This document shows positions 45,499-55,602 of a stretch of 64,000 nt of DNA, piece after piece (positions within the stretch are counted from its first letter, which is position 1; each line of letters starts with the position of its first letter). The position numbers were made by a program, and so were the translations under genes. Under the pieces are notes generated by a model. It saw only the letters and a program-made list of their open reading frames with translations. It did no database searches and had not been told where the DNA came from. Source of the DNA: Comamonas sp. BIGb0124 (lineage in GTDB: Bacteria > Pseudomonadota > Gammaproteobacteria > Burkholderiales > Burkholderiaceae_C); assembly GCF_003752175.1 (NCBI RefSeq), contig NZ_RJVF01000015.1, positions 186,001 through 250,000 on the forward strand, written 5' to 3'.

Positions 45499-46577
45499 GA
45501 CTCGTCCTCGTCGTGGCGGCCCTGGCGCGAGCTCGCGATCGAGCGCCACAGCAGCACCGGGATGATCAGCGTGAAGACGATCACTTCCTTGAAGGCACTG
45601 GCCCAGAACGACGCAAAGGATTCGATCAGGCCCACCAGCAGCGCACCGCCGACGGCCAGCGGAAAACTGGAGAGCCCGCCGATGATGGCGCCCACGAAGG
45701 CCTTGAGTCCGATGAGGAAACCGGTGTCGTAATAGATGGTGGTGAACGGTGCGATCAGCATGCCGCACAGCGCACCGATGGCCGCGGCCAGCAGGAACGC
45801 CAGACGCCCGGCCTGCGTGATGGGAATGCCGACGATCTGGGCCCCGCGGCGGTTGACCGCGGTGGCGCGCAGCGCCTTGCCCGAGAGCGTGCGTCCGAAG
45901 AACAGGTAAAGGGCCAGCATGATCAGCGCCGTCACGCCCACCACCAGCAGGCTCTGCCACGACACGGCCAGCAGGCCTGCATCGAACGAACCGTCGACCA
46001 GGCCGTCGGCGCGGGCGCCCTCGGCGCCGAACATCCAGAGCCCCAGCCCCATCAGGGCAAAGTGGACACCGACCGAAACGATCAGCAGCACCAGCGGCGA
46101 ACTCGCCGCCAGCGGCTGATAGGCCACCCGGTACAGCAACGGGCCCATGGGCACGACCACGGCGAGGGCGAGCGCCATCTGCACCGGCTGGGCCAGTTGA
46201 TCGGCCGGATAGCCGGCCTGCGGCAGCGCCCAGAACACGCCGGCCACCGCGGCCGGCCAGCACAGCATGTACCCGGTGGCGCGCAGTACTTCCTGACCCA
46301 GCCGCGCACGGCGGTCGGGCGCACGCAGGATGGCGGCCAGCTCCATCAGCCAGGCCAGCAGCGCCAGCCCCAGCAGCAGGTTGATGGAGGCCGGCCAGCG
46401 GCCGAGCTGCATCATGGCGAACGTCAGCGCGCCATAGGCCACGAACTCGCCCTGCGGGATGAAGATGACGCGGGTGACGGTGAAGACCACCACGATGGCC
46501 AGGGCCAGCAAGGCGTACACGGCGCCGGAGGTCAGACCGTCCTGCGCGAGGATCGCGGCAATCGACAGATCCATCAT
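45495..46577 (-). CDS. livH: ABC transporter permease, LivH type
   Basis: A 360-residue inner-membrane permease with about nine helices: QDGLTSGAVYALLALAIV, IFIPQGEFVAYGAL, IVGIPITQAGRLAFLLAA and a LivH-type end (FVGAIIGGLSSFPLAVGGA). The double ATG at 46577/46574 has GGAGGG upstream; an ATG at 46595 is a less likely start. It heads the livH-livMG-livF operon, 110 bp after the deaminase gene on the same strand, and could be cotranscribed with it. Confidence 0.93.
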   Translation of the reverse strand: MMDLSIAAILAQDGLTSGAVYALLALAIVVVFTVTRVIFIPQGEFVAYGALTFAMMQLGRWPASINLLLGLALLAWLMELAAILRAPDRRARLGQEVLRATGYMLCWPAAVAGVFWALPQAGYPADQLAQPVQMALALAVVVPMGPLLYRVAYQPLAASSPLVLLIVSVGVHFALMGLGLWMFGAEGARADGLVDGSFDAGLLAVSWQSLLVVGVTALIMLALYLFFGRTLSGKALRATAVNRRGAQIVGIPITQAGRLAFLLAAAIGALCGMLIAPFTTIYYDTGFLIGLKAFVGAIIGGLSSFPLAVGGALLVGLIESFASFWASAFKEVIVFTLIIPVLLWRSIASSRQGRHDEDES

Positions 46578-46687
46578 CAGCAGCCCTCCGGGCATGCTGG
46601 GCGGGAAAACGGGACAGGGGCTGCGTCGGTCACGGCGGCAAGGTCAGAAGCGGAGACAGGGTTCGGCATGGGCGGCGGCAGGCCGGT

Positions 46688-47785
46688 TCAAGGCTGGGCC
46701 TGCGCGGCGGACGACTCGGCGAACTGGCGGAAGTAGGTGTCGAGCTGAGCCACGTAGCCCTGCCGGACTTCGGGCTCGACGAAGCTGGCCTCGAAGCTGT
46801 TGGCCGCGAGCTGCCACGCCTGCCGTGCATCGAGGCCGGTGGCGGCGAAGGTCTGCACGTAGTTGTCGTTGACGTAACCGCCGAAATAGGCCGGATCGTC
46901 GGAGTTGACGGTGACGCACAGCCCGGCATCGAGCAACTGTCCCAGGTTGTGCTGGCCCAGGTCGGGCACCACGCAGAGCTTGAGGTTGGAGAGCGGACAC
47001 ACCGTCAGCGGCACGCGTTCCTTGGCCAGACGGGCCATCAGCGCCGGATCGCGGCTGCTCTGCACCCCGTGGTCGATGCGCTCGACGCGCAGCACGTCCA
47101 GCGCGCTCCAGATATAGGCCGGCGGCCCCTCCTCGCCGGCATGGGCGACTAGGCGCAGTCCGCGTTCGCGGGCCCGCAGGAACACCTCCGAGAACTTCTC
47201 CGGCGGATGCCCGACTTCGCTGGAGTCGAGCCCGACGCCGATGAAATGGCTGCGATACGGCGTGGCCTCGCGCAGGGTATCGAGCGCGTCGTCTTCGCTG
47301 AGGTGGCGCAGGAAACACAGGATGAGGTCGCTGCCCAGGCCCCACTTGGCCTGCGCATCGGCACAGGCCCGCGACAGACCCAGGATCACGGTCTCCATGG
47401 CCACGCCGCGCGCGGTATGGGTCTGCGGATCGAAGAAGATCTCCGTCCGCACGACGTTGTCGGCCACGGCGCGCTGCAGGTAGGCCATGGCCATGTCGTA
47501 GAAATCCTGCTCGTGGAGCAGCACGCTGGCGCCGGCGTAATAGATGTCGAGAAAACTCTGCAGGTCGGTGAACGCATAGGCCGCGCGCAGCGCTTCGACC
47601 GAGTCGTAGGGCAGTTGCACCTTGTTGCGCTGGGCCAGGGCAAAGATCAGCTCGGGCTCGAGCGAACCTTCGATGTGCATGTGCAGCTCGGCCTTGGGCA
47701 TGCCGCGCAGCAGTTCGGGCAGGCGCTCGGGCGTGATGGCACCGAAATCGATCAGCGGATCCGGCTGGAACGGGGGCTGGGTCAT
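46688..47785 (-). CDS. Adenosine/adenine deaminase
   Basis: A 365-residue metal-dependent hydrolase of the ADA family, converting adenosine to inosine or adenine to hypoxanthine. Metal and catalytic motifs are [23 protein letters not shown], the [11 protein letters not shown] loop and [11 protein letters not shown]. The lack of some mammalian-type ADA residues makes an adenine deaminase (type 2) possible. The ATG at 47785 is chosen for the MTQPP start just before the conserved core. It lies next to a nucleoside importer and near xanthine dehydrogenase, consistent with purine salvage or catabolism. Confidence 0.88.
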   Translation of the reverse strand: MTQPPFQPDPLIDFGAITPERLPELLRGMPKAELHMHIEGSLEPELIFALAQRNKVQLPYDSVEALRAAYAFTDLQSFLDIYYAGASVLLHEQDFYDMAMAYLQRAVADNVVRTEIFFDPQTHTARGVAMETVILGLSRACADAQAKWGLGSDLILCFLRHLSEDDALDTLREATPYRSHFIGVGLDSSEVGHPPEKFSEVFLRARERGLRLVAHAGEEGPPAYIWSALDVLRVERIDHGVQSSRDPALMARLAKERVPLTVCPLSNLKLCVVPDLGQHNLGQLLDAGLCVTVNSDDPAYFGGYVNDNYVQTFAATGLDARQAWQLAANSFEASFVEPEVRQGYVAQLDTYFRQFAESSAAQAQP

Positions 47786-47910
47786 GGGGGCTCCGGTGGG
47801 GGGGTGAATGTCGATCGAGGCGCACGGCAGGGGTCGACCTGGCCGGAACGCTCTTTTAGAAGGAGCATGCAGCAGCCCTGACCGGCACATCGCTTCCGGG
47901 ATTGGACCAT

Positions 47911-47932
47911 AAAAAACCGCCCGAAGGCGGTT
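47911..47932 (-). terminator. Rho-independent terminator after the BMP gene
   Basis: On the minus strand AACCGCC (47932-47926), loop TTCG, GGCGGTT (47921-47915), then a run of T. A stable tetraloop terminator 47 nt past the BMP stop, separating the nucleoside importer from the deaminase gene. Confidence 0.9.
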
Positions 47933-47978
47933 CTGTGGAGGCGGCGACCCGGCACGCCGGGCCACTCGGCAAGCCGGC

Positions 47979-49139
47979 TTACTTGCTGCCGGGCACCTTG
48001 CCTTCGACGCCTTGCACGTAGAAGTTCACACCGCGCAGGAAATCGTCGGTGGCGGCTTCACCGGCCTTGACCACTTCCTTGCCGCCGTTGTCGACGATGG
48101 GGCCCTTCCAGATCACGAAGGAGCCGTCCTTCAGGCCGGCCTTGGCGGCATCGACCTTGGCCTTGGCTTCGGCAGGCACGTCGCTGGCCAGCGAGACCAG
48201 GTCGATCGCGCCTTCCTTGACGCCCCACCAGGTCTGGCCGGTGCTCCAGGTGCCGTCGATCGCATCCTTGGTGGCCTTGATGTAGTAAGGCGCCCAGTTG
48301 ATGACGGCCGAACCCAGGTGGGCCTTGGGGCCGTAGTTGGTCATGTCCGAATCCCAGCCGAAGCCGCGCTTGCCCATTTTCTCAGCGGTCTGCAGCACGG
48401 CCGACGAGTCGGTGTTCTGGAACAGCACATCGGCGCCGCCGTTGATCAGCGCGGTGGCGGCTTCGGTTTCCTTGGGCGGGTTGAACCACTCGTTGACCCA
48501 TACCACGTTGGTCTTGATCTTGGGATTGGCGACCTGGGCGCCCAGCGTGAAGCTGTTGATGTTGCGGATCACTTCGGGGATCGGCACCGAGGCCACCACG
48601 CCCAGCGTACCGGTCTTGGAGGTGTAGCCGGCCACCAGGCCTGCCAGGTAGGCGCCTTCGTAGGTGCGGCTGTCGTAGGTGCGAACGTTGTCGGCGGTCT
48701 TGTAGCCGGTGGCGTGTTCGAACTTGACGTCCTTGAAATCGCGGGCGACGTTCTGCACCGGGTCCATGTAACCGAAGGTCGTGCCGAAGATCAGCTTGTT
48801 GCCCTGGCTGGCGAGGTCGCGCAGCACGCGCTCGGCGTCGGCCGATTCGGGCACGTTCTCGACAAACGTCGTCTGGATCTTGCTGCCGTACTCGGCTTCG
48901 AGCGCCTTGCGACCGTTGTCGTGCGCAAACGTCCAGCCGCCGTCGCCCACCGGGCCGATGTAGGCAAAGGCGATCTTCAGGGGCTCGGCCGAGGCGGCGG
49001 CGGGAGCGGCTGCCGGCGCATTCGAGGCGGCCGGCGCGGCCGGCGCCTCGTCCTTCTTGCCGCAGGCTGCGAGTGCCGCCAGGGCCACGGCGGACACCGC
49101 GGTCGCCCGCAGCAGGGAACGTTTGTTGAGGTCGGTCAT
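47979..49139 (-). CDS. BMP-family lipoprotein, nucleoside-binding component
   Basis: A 386-residue Bmp/PnrA-type receptor. The signal ends at lipobox LAALAAC (Cys26), followed by an Ala/Pro linker. The mature fold starts [22 protein letters not shown] (cited by [17 protein letters not shown]) and contains [14 protein letters not shown] and [16 protein letters not shown]. PnrA homologues bind purine nucleosides. It is last of four importer genes, 52 bp after the second permease. Confidence 0.92.
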   Translation of the reverse strand: MTDLNKRSLLRATAVSAVALAALAACGKKDEAPAAPAASNAPAAAPAAASAEPLKIAFAYIGPVGDGGWTFAHDNGRKALEAEYGSKIQTTFVENVPESADAERVLRDLASQGNKLIFGTTFGYMDPVQNVARDFKDVKFEHATGYKTADNVRTYDSRTYEGAYLAGLVAGYTSKTGTLGVVASVPIPEVIRNINSFTLGAQVANPKIKTNVVWVNEWFNPPKETEAATALINGGADVLFQNTDSSAVLQTAEKMGKRGFGWDSDMTNYGPKAHLGSAVINWAPYYIKATKDAIDGTWSTGQTWWGVKEGAIDLVSLASDVPAEAKAKVDAAKAGLKDGSFVIWKGPIVDNGGKEVVKAGEAATDDFLRGVNFYVQGVEGKVPGSK

Positions 49140-49191
49140 GTCATCTCCTAACGACTGTTGAGAATGGGAAAAAGGGGTGCCGCCGGCGGAC

Positions 49192-50112
49192 TCAGCTGCC
49201 GGGATGGAAGGGCTTGCCGAGCGAAGCAGGCATGTTAATGCGTATCCACGTGGGGTTGCGCGACATCAGCGCCAGGACCACGATGGTGGCGAGATAGGGC
49301 AGCATGCTGAGCACCTGGGTGGGCACCGACAGGCCCTGCCCCTGCAGCTGGAACTGCAGCATGGTGACGCCGCCGAACAGGTAGGCCCCCAGCAGCACGC
49401 GCGCGGGCCGCCAGGTGGCGAAGGTGGTCAGGGCCAGGGCGATCCAGCCCTTGCCGGCTATCATGTTCTCGACCCACAGCGGCGTGTAGATGACCGAGAC
49501 GTAGGCGCCGGCCAGGCCGCACAGGGCGCCGCCCGCCACCACGGCCAGCAGGCGGATGCGGCGCACGGGATAACCCAGCGCATGGGCGGATTCGGGCGAT
49601 TCGCCGACCGAACGCAGCACCAGTCCGGCGCGGGTGCGGTAGAGGAACCACACCAGTCCGGCAGCCAGGACCATGGCCAGGTAGACCATCGGATGCTGGC
49701 GGAAAATCGCCACGCCCAGCCAGGGGATGTCGGCCAGCAGCGGGATCTCGAAGGCGGTCCGCGGCGGCAGCGTCGCCTGCACATAACCGGTGCCGATGAA
49801 CGCCGAAAAACCGGCCCCGAACAGGCTGAGCGCCAGCCCCGTGGCGTATTGGTTGGTGCCCAGCCAGATCACCAGCACGCCGAAAGCCGCGGCCAGCACG
49901 GCACCGGCAGCCATGCCGGCCACGAAACCGGCCAGGTTGCTGCCGGTATGCACCACCGCAGCGAAACCGGCCAGTGCGGCACACAGCATCATGCCTTCGG
50001 CGCCGAGGTTGACCACGCCCGCCTTTTCGTTGATGAGCAAGCCCAGCGAGGCGATCGCCAGGATGGTGCCGCCAGCCAGCGTGGCGGCGACGAGCATTGC
50101 ACTGCCTTCCAT
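49192..50112 (-). CDS. Nucleoside ABC permease (NupQ/YufQ-like)
   Basis: A 306-residue membrane permease of the RbsC/BPD superfamily: SLGLLINEKAGVVNLGAEGMML (cited by INEKAGVVNLGAEGMML) is the characteristic BMP-system loop. AAGGAG sits 8 nt before the ATG at 50112, which is 1 bp after the previous permease. A GTG at 50121 is a poorer alternative. Confidence 0.92.
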   Translation of the reverse strand: MEGSAMLVAATLAGGTILAIASLGLLINEKAGVVNLGAEGMMLCAALAGFAAVVHTGSNLAGFVAGMAAGAVLAAAFGVLVIWLGTNQYATGLALSLFGAGFSAFIGTGYVQATLPPRTAFEIPLLADIPWLGVAIFRQHPMVYLAMVLAAGLVWFLYRTRAGLVLRSVGESPESAHALGYPVRRIRLLAVVAGGALCGLAGAYVSVIYTPLWVENMIAGKGWIALALTTFATWRPARVLLGAYLFGGVTMLQFQLQGQGLSVPTQVLSMLPYLATIVVLALMSRNPTWIRINMPASLGKPFHPGS

Positions 50113-50113
50113 C

Positions 50114-51181
50114 TCAGGCACTCCTTTGCAGTTTGATGCGGTAGGCGACCAGGGTGTCGCAGGCCAGCAGCGTGAAGAGCAGCAGGCCCTGGAACACGCC
50201 GGTGATGGACTTGGGCAGGCCCAGTCGCGATTGCGCCAGTTCGCCGCCGATGTAGAACATGCTCATCAGGATGGCCGAGAGCACGATGCCCACCGGATGC
50301 AGGCGGCCCACGAAAGCCACGATGATGGCCGCGAAGCCATAACCCACCGGGATATAGGGGGTGAGCTGCCCGATGGGGCCGGCGACCTCGAGCCCGCCGG
50401 CCAGGCCGGCCGCGCCGCCCGAGATCAGCAGGGCCACCCACAGCGAACGCCGGCCGGAGAAACCGGCATAACGCGCTGCCGCCGGGGCCTGGCCGCCCAC
50501 CAGTTGGGCAAAGCCCGCGCGGGTGCGGAACAGGAAGATCCAGACCGCCACCACGCCCACCAGGCCCAGCACCAGGCCGATGTTCATGCGCGAGCCGTCC
50601 ATGAGGCGCGGTACGCGTGCCACGGCCTCGAACGTCTTGGTCTGGGGGAAGTTGTAGCCCAGCGGGTCTTTCCAGGGCCCGAAGACCAGGTAGCTCAGCA
50701 ACTGGATGGCGACATAGACCAGCATGAGGCTGACCAGGATCTCGTTGGCGTTGAAACGGTCGCGCAGCAGCGCGGTGATGCCCGCCCAGGCCATGCCCCC
50801 GACCACTCCCGCGATCAGCACGGCCACGACGATGGCACCGCTCGACCCCTTGTCGGCCATCAGCGCCACGCCGGTGGCGGCGATGGCGCCGATCACGTAC
50901 TGGCCCTCGGCGCCGATGTTCCAGACGTTGGAGCGGAAACACACCGCCAGTCCCAGCGCGATGATGAGCAGGGGCGTGGCCTTGACCATGAGTTCGCCCA
51001 GCGCATAACTGGATTTCACGGGCTCCCAGAAAAAGATCTGCAGGGCGCGTACCGGATCCTTGCCCAGGAACGCGAACAGCGCCACGCCGATGATCACGGT
51101 GATCAGCAAAGCCAGCACCGGCGATGCGTAGACCCAGAGGCGCGAGGCGACGGGGCGTGCTTCGAGCTTGAGCTTAAGCAT
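50114..51181 (-). CDS. Nucleoside ABC permease (NupP/YufP-like)
   Basis: A 355-residue permease with 8-10 helices and the conserved VCFRSNVWNIGAEGQYVIGAI region (cited by FRSNVWNIGAEGQYV), then FNANEILVSLMLVYVA. It overlaps the ATPase gene by 8 nt and abuts the second permease, so translation is coupled. Confidence 0.92.
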   Translation of the reverse strand: MLKLKLEARPVASRLWVYASPVLALLITVIIGVALFAFLGKDPVRALQIFFWEPVKSSYALGELMVKATPLLIIALGLAVCFRSNVWNIGAEGQYVIGAIAATGVALMADKGSSGAIVVAVLIAGVVGGMAWAGITALLRDRFNANEILVSLMLVYVAIQLLSYLVFGPWKDPLGYNFPQTKTFEAVARVPRLMDGSRMNIGLVLGLVGVVAVWIFLFRTRAGFAQLVGGQAPAAARYAGFSGRRSLWVALLISGGAAGLAGGLEVAGPIGQLTPYIPVGYGFAAIIVAFVGRLHPVGIVLSAILMSMFYIGGELAQSRLGLPKSITGVFQGLLLFTLLACDTLVAYRIKLQRSA

Positions 51182-52733
51182 GGAGCGCCTCCTGTTCGGC
51201 CAGGCTGAGGGCCTCGCCGAGCTCGTGGTCCCACAGTCCGCTCATCCAGGCGCCGATCTGCTCGATCGTGGCGTCGCGCGCCATCACCGGCGGCGACAGC
51301 CGTCCCTTGGCCATCACATACAGCCGGTCACTGATTTCAAACAACTCGTCCAACTCCTCGCTGAGCACCAGCACGGCACAGCCCGCATCGCGCAGGGCCA
51401 GGATTTCGCCGCGGATCTGCGCCGCGGCCCCGACGTCGACACCCCAGGTGGGCTGCGACACGATCAACAGTTCCGGTCGGGCATCGATTTCGCGGCCGAC
51501 GATGAACTTCTGCAGATTGCCCCCCGACAGCGAGCGGGCAGCGACATGCACGCCCGGCGTCTTGACGTTGAAGCGGCGGATGATGGAGCGGGCCTGCTCG
51601 GCCAGCGCCCCCTGGCGGATCCAGCCGCCCGATCCCACGGCCTCGCGCCGGGTCAGCAGCAGGTTGTGGGCCAGCCCCATGGCCGGCACGGCCCCGCGGC
51701 CCAGACGTTCCTCGGGCACGAAGTGCAGGCCCAGTTCGCGGCGCTGGCGCGGGCCCAGATGGGCTACGGGCGCACTGCCGATGCGGATGCTGTCGCGGCC
51801 GGAGCGGCGAGCCGCACGGGTGTCTTCGCCGGACAGCGCATACAGCAACTCGCGCTGGCCGTTGCCCGACACGCCGGCGATGCCCACCACTTCGCCGGCA
51901 CGCACCTGCAGATCGATGCCCTCGAGCGCCACGCCGAACTGGTCCTCGCTGGGCAAGGCCAGTTGACGCACGTCCAGCACCACGCGGCCGCCGGCCGTGC
52001 CCCGGGCCTGCAGCCGCAGCGGCTCGGCCCCGATCATCAGGCGCGACAGCGAGGCGTTGTCCTCCTGCCGGGGATCGCAGGCACCGGTCACCTTGCCGCC
52101 GCGCAGCACGGTGCAGGCGGTGCACAGCGAACGGATCTCATGGAGCTTGTGACTGATATAGAGAATGCTGCAGCCCTCGGAGGCCAGTTGGTGCAGCACC
52201 ACGAACAGTTTCTCGACCGCCTGCGGCGTCAGCACCGAGGTGGGCTCGTCGAGAATGAGCAGACGGGGATTGGACAGCAACGCACGGATGATCTCGACCC
52301 GCTGCATCTCGCCCACCGAAAGGGTGTGGACCGGCCGGGTGGGGTCGACGTCCATGCCGTATTCACTGGCCTTCTCGACCATGCGGCGCTGCACCTCGGC
52401 CAGGCTGAGCGACTTGTCGAGTCCGAGCCACACGTTCTCGGCGACCGTCAGCGTATCGAACAGGCTGAAATGCTGGAACACCATGGCCACGCCCAGGGCC
52501 CGTGCCTCCTGGGGATTGCGGACCTGCACCGGCTGGCCGTCGATCACGACCTGCCCCTCGTCGGGGCGGACGGAGCCGTAGATGATCTTCATCAGCGTGG
52601 ACTTGCCCGCGCCGTTCTCACCCAGCACGGCGTGGATCTCGCCCGGCGCTACAGCCAGCGTGACATCGCTGTTGGCGACCACGCCGGGATATCGTTTGGT
52701 GATGTTCTGCAGGACAAGGCGTGGCGAGGTCAT
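51174..52733 (-). CDS. Nucleoside ABC ATPase, tandem domains (NupO/YufO-like)
   Basis: A 519-residue double ATPase of the RbsA/YufO type. The first domain has [12 protein letters not shown] near residue 40, the signature LSVGEMQRVEI and LLILDEPTSVLTP. The second has IAGVSGNGQRELL and LSGGNLQKFIVGRE with a degenerate Walker B (ELLIVSQPTWGVDVG). It heads the importer operon, 85 bp from the LysR gene on the same strand. It energises uptake of nucleosides bound by the BMP lipoprotein. Confidence 0.94.
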   Translation of the reverse strand: MTSPRLVLQNITKRYPGVVANSDVTLAVAPGEIHAVLGENGAGKSTLMKIIYGSVRPDEGQVVIDGQPVQVRNPQEARALGVAMVFQHFSLFDTLTVAENVWLGLDKSLSLAEVQRRMVEKASEYGMDVDPTRPVHTLSVGEMQRVEIIRALLSNPRLLILDEPTSVLTPQAVEKLFVVLHQLASEGCSILYISHKLHEIRSLCTACTVLRGGKVTGACDPRQEDNASLSRLMIGAEPLRLQARGTAGGRVVLDVRQLALPSEDQFGVALEGIDLQVRAGEVVGIAGVSGNGQRELLYALSGEDTRAARRSGRDSIRIGSAPVAHLGPRQRRELGLHFVPEERLGRGAVPAMGLAHNLLLTRREAVGSGGWIRQGALAEQARSIIRRFNVKTPGVHVAARSLSGGNLQKFIVGREIDARPELLIVSQPTWGVDVGAAAQIRGEILALRDAGCAVLVLSEELDELFEISDRLYVMAKGRLSPPVMARDATIEQIGAWMSGLWDHELGEALSLAEQEALHA

Positions 52734-52818
52734 GTTCGTAGGGTCTTTGAAGCGTGCGGGATTTTAGTCGGGGCGGACGGGCTGGCTGCGCTCGAACCGC
52801 GGCGCGATCCGGACGGGA

Positions 52819-53808
52819 CTAGGCTTTTTCGGCCAGCGTCCTTCTGGCGGCGGGTGGCGGGGGTGCTGCGGGTTCGCCGCCGCCGCGCAGCCCGGCCGCC
52901 ACGCTCTTGACCGTGTCGCGCAGCCAGCGCACGGCATCCGACTGGTGGGCCCGGGCATGCCAGAGCTGGTAGTACATCATCCGGGGCATGGGCACCGGGC
53001 ACGGCAGGATCGCCACGGGCAATTCGTCCACGAAGCGCTCGCAGTACTGCCGCCCGGTGGTGAGCACCAACAGGGTATCGGCCACCATGGCGGGAATCTG
53101 CCCGAAGTGCGCACAGCGTGCCGTGACGCGCCGGCTCATGCCCTGCAGCGCCAGATGGTCGTCGATGAAACCCTTGGCACCGGGGTGCAGCGGGGTGGGC
53201 GCGACGTGGTCGGCGGCCAGCCAGTCGTCGGCGGTCCAGCCCCGCCGAACGGCCGGATGCTGGCGCGACACCAGGCATACCACCTCGTCGCCGAACAGGC
53301 GGCCCATGTGCAGATCGTCCGACGGACTGGGCCAGTTGCCGATGACCACGTCGACCTCGCCCTGCTCGAGCTGCTGCCGGTAGCTGGTCTCGCCCGAGAG
53401 CGGATAGAACTCGACCGCACACAGGGGCGCCTCCTGCCGCAGACGCACCATCAGGCGCGGCAGGAAGACCGGGTCGAGGTAATCGCTGGCAGCCAGCCGG
53501 AAGGTGCGCTGGGCCGTGCGGGCGTCGAAACGGCGCACGTCGGTGAACAGCACCTCGGCGGCGCGCAGGATGCTGGCGCTGGGCTCGATCATGCGCTGCC
53601 CGGCGTCCGTCGGCACCATGTTGGCACCGGAACGCACCAGCAAGGGGTCGCCCGCGAACTCGCGCAGCCGCTTGAGAGCGGCCGACACGGCGGGCTGGTG
53701 CATGCCCAGCTTGACGGCGGCACGCGAGACACTGCGTTCAGTCATGACGGTGTGGAGGACTCGGATGAGATGGAGGTCTATCTTGTCCAAAAGCGTCTGT
53801 TCTCTCAT
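52819..53808 (-). CDS. LysR-family regulator divergent from xanthine dehydrogenase
   Basis: A 329-residue regulator. HTH: LIRVLHTVMTERSVSRAAVKLGMHQPAVSAALKRLRE, cited by SRAAVKLGMHQPAVSAALKR, typical of the NodD/LinR-like group, then an effector domain. It has a Pro/Ala-rich tail. It diverges from xdhA (123 bp gap) and lies upstream of the nucleoside importer, so it is placed to control xdh and perhaps the importer in response to a purine. Confidence 0.9.
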   Translation of the reverse strand: MREQTLLDKIDLHLIRVLHTVMTERSVSRAAVKLGMHQPAVSAALKRLREFAGDPLLVRSGANMVPTDAGQRMIEPSASILRAAEVLFTDVRRFDARTAQRTFRLAASDYLDPVFLPRLMVRLRQEAPLCAVEFYPLSGETSYRQQLEQGEVDVVIGNWPSPSDDLHMGRLFGDEVVCLVSRQHPAVRRGWTADDWLAADHVAPTPLHPGAKGFIDDHLALQGMSRRVTARCAHFGQIPAMVADTLLVLTTGRQYCERFVDELPVAILPCPVPMPRMMYYQLWHARAHQSDAVRWLRDTVKSVAAGLRGGGEPAAPPPPAARRTLAEKA

Positions 53809-53931
53809 ACCGCTCTCCGGATGTATTTCATATGCCCTATCTTATGCAGAGGACGGCGATTGCCACTACCCTCCATGTAACGAAGCCTGCACGCCCAGGC
53901 CGCACCCCGATTGTCCGTAGCCCGCTCCACG

Positions 53932-55602
53932 ATGACCTCCGCCTCCACGCCCGCCCCTACGCCGTCCTGCACGCCCATCACCTTCGTGCGGCGAGGCGAA
54001 CTCGTCACCTTGCACGACGTGCCGCCCGACCGCACCCTGCTCGACCTGCTGCGCGAGGACCTCGGCTGCAGCGGGACCAAGGAAGGCTGCGGCGAGGGCG
54101 ATTGTGGGGCCTGCACGGTCGTGCTCGCCGAAATCGACGGCGGTTCGCCGGACACGGCGGCCTCGTCCACGGCCGGTCTCAAGTACCGCGCGATCAACAG
54201 CTGCATCCGGCTGGCCCACTCCATCAACGGCATGGCGCTGTGGACGGTCGAAGACATCGCAGCCGACCAGCCCGGCTTCGTCTTTCCCGACGAGACGGGC
54301 GCAGCGCCCGCGGCGGCCTCAGAGCCGGCCGCTGCCCTGGCCGACCTGCACCCGGTGCAACAGGCCGTGGTGCAGTGCCACGGTTCGCAGTGCGGCTTCT
54401 GCACCCCGGGTTTCGTGATGAGTCTGTTCGGCATGTACCAGGCTCAGGCATGCAAGGACAAGGCCAGCCCGGGCGGACGCTGCAGCCAGCCGGCCGTCAC
54501 GCGCGGCGAGGCCCAGGCGGCGCTGTCGGGCAACCTGTGCCGCTGCACCGGCTACCGTCCGATTCTCGACGCCGCCCAGTCGATGCAGGCGATGCCTCGC
54601 CAGTGGGTCGACGAAGCGGCCGTGGTGGCGCGCCTGGACGAAGCCGCGCAGCAGATCATCGGTCGCCCCGGCAGTGCCGGCGAGGCCTATCTGCGCCCCA
54701 CCACCCTGCCCCAGTTGCTGGCATGGCGCGCCGCTCGTCCGCAGGCCCAGCTGGTGGCGGGCTGTACCGACGTGGGCCTTTGGGTGACCAAGCAGCACCG
54801 GCAGTTCACGCAGGTGCTCGACGTCACCGCCGTGCGTGAACTGCAGGCGGTGGCCGAATCGGCCGACGGCCGCTGGCTGGAGATCGGCGCGGCCGCACGG
54901 CTGGCCGACGCCTTCGACCACCTTGCCCGGCGCTGGCCCGAACTCACGACCTTCACGCGCCGCTTCGCCGGCCTGCCGGTGCGCAACTCCGGCACCCTGG
55001 GCGGCAATGTGGCGAATGGCTCGCCCATCGGCGACTCCATGCCGCTGCTGATCGCCCTGGGTGCGCAGGTGGTGCTGGCCAGCGTGCGCGGCGAGCGCGA
55101 GCTGCCGCTGGAATCCCTCTACACCGGCTACCGCCAGAATGTGATGGCGCCGGACGAGGTCCTGGCCCGGATCCGCGTTCCGCTGCGCGACCCCGCAGCG
55201 GCGCAGCGGGCCGGCTGGCTGCGCGTCTACAAGGTGTCCAAGCGCTACGACGACGACATCTCGGCCGTGTGCCTGGCCCTCTCGATCCAGCTCGACGCCC
55301 ATGGCCAGGTGGCCTGGGCATCGATCGGCGCCGGTGGCGTGGCGGCCACCCCGGTGCGCGCCCGGCAGACCGAAGCCCGCCTGCTGGGGCAGCCATGGAA
55401 CGCCGCGACCGTGCAGGCGGCCATGGCCGCCCTGCGCGCCGAGTTCCAGCCCATCTCGGACATGCGCGCCTCGGGCGCCTACCGCCGGGCCCTGCTCGGC
55501 AACCTGCTCTGGCGGTACTGGCTCGAAAGCCAGGCCCCCGCCGGCACGTCCCCGATCCGGCTGGAAGACCCCGACACGATCTGCCCAGGAGTTTCAGCAT
55601 GA
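53932..55602 (+). CDS. xdhA: Xanthine dehydrogenase small subunit (2Fe-2S and FAD)
   Basis: Carries electrons from the molybdenum subunit to NAD. The 556-residue protein has the plant-ferredoxin-type cluster CSGTKEGCGEGDCGACTV, the second cluster CHGSQCGFCTPGFVM with LCRCTGYRP, and an FAD-binding domain (RFAGLPVRNSGTLGGNVANG, FAD loop NSGTLGGN) and a CO-dehydrogenase flavoprotein C-terminus. The ATG at 53932 starts the conserved region. Its stop overlaps xdhB by 4 nt. Confidence 0.95.
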   Translation: MTSASTPAPTPSCTPITFVRRGELVTLHDVPPDRTLLDLLREDLGCSGTKEGCGEGDCGACTVVLAEIDGGSPDTAASSTAGLKYRAINSCIRLAHSINGMALWTVEDIAADQPGFVFPDETGAAPAAASEPAAALADLHPVQQAVVQCHGSQCGFCTPGFVMSLFGMYQAQACKDKASPGGRCSQPAVTRGEAQAALSGNLCRCTGYRPILDAAQSMQAMPRQWVDEAAVVARLDEAAQQIIGRPGSAGEAYLRPTTLPQLLAWRAARPQAQLVAGCTDVGLWVTKQHRQFTQVLDVTAVRELQAVAESADGRWLEIGAAARLADAFDHLARRWPELTTFTRRFAGLPVRNSGTLGGNVANGSPIGDSMPLLIALGAQVVLASVRGERELPLESLYTGYRQNVMAPDEVLARIRVPLRDPAAAQRAGWLRVYKVSKRYDDDISAVCLALSIQLDAHGQVAWASIGAGGVAATPVRARQTEARLLGQPWNAATVQAAMAALRAEFQPISDMRASGAYRRALLGNLLWRYWLESQAPAGTSPIRLEDPDTICPGVSA

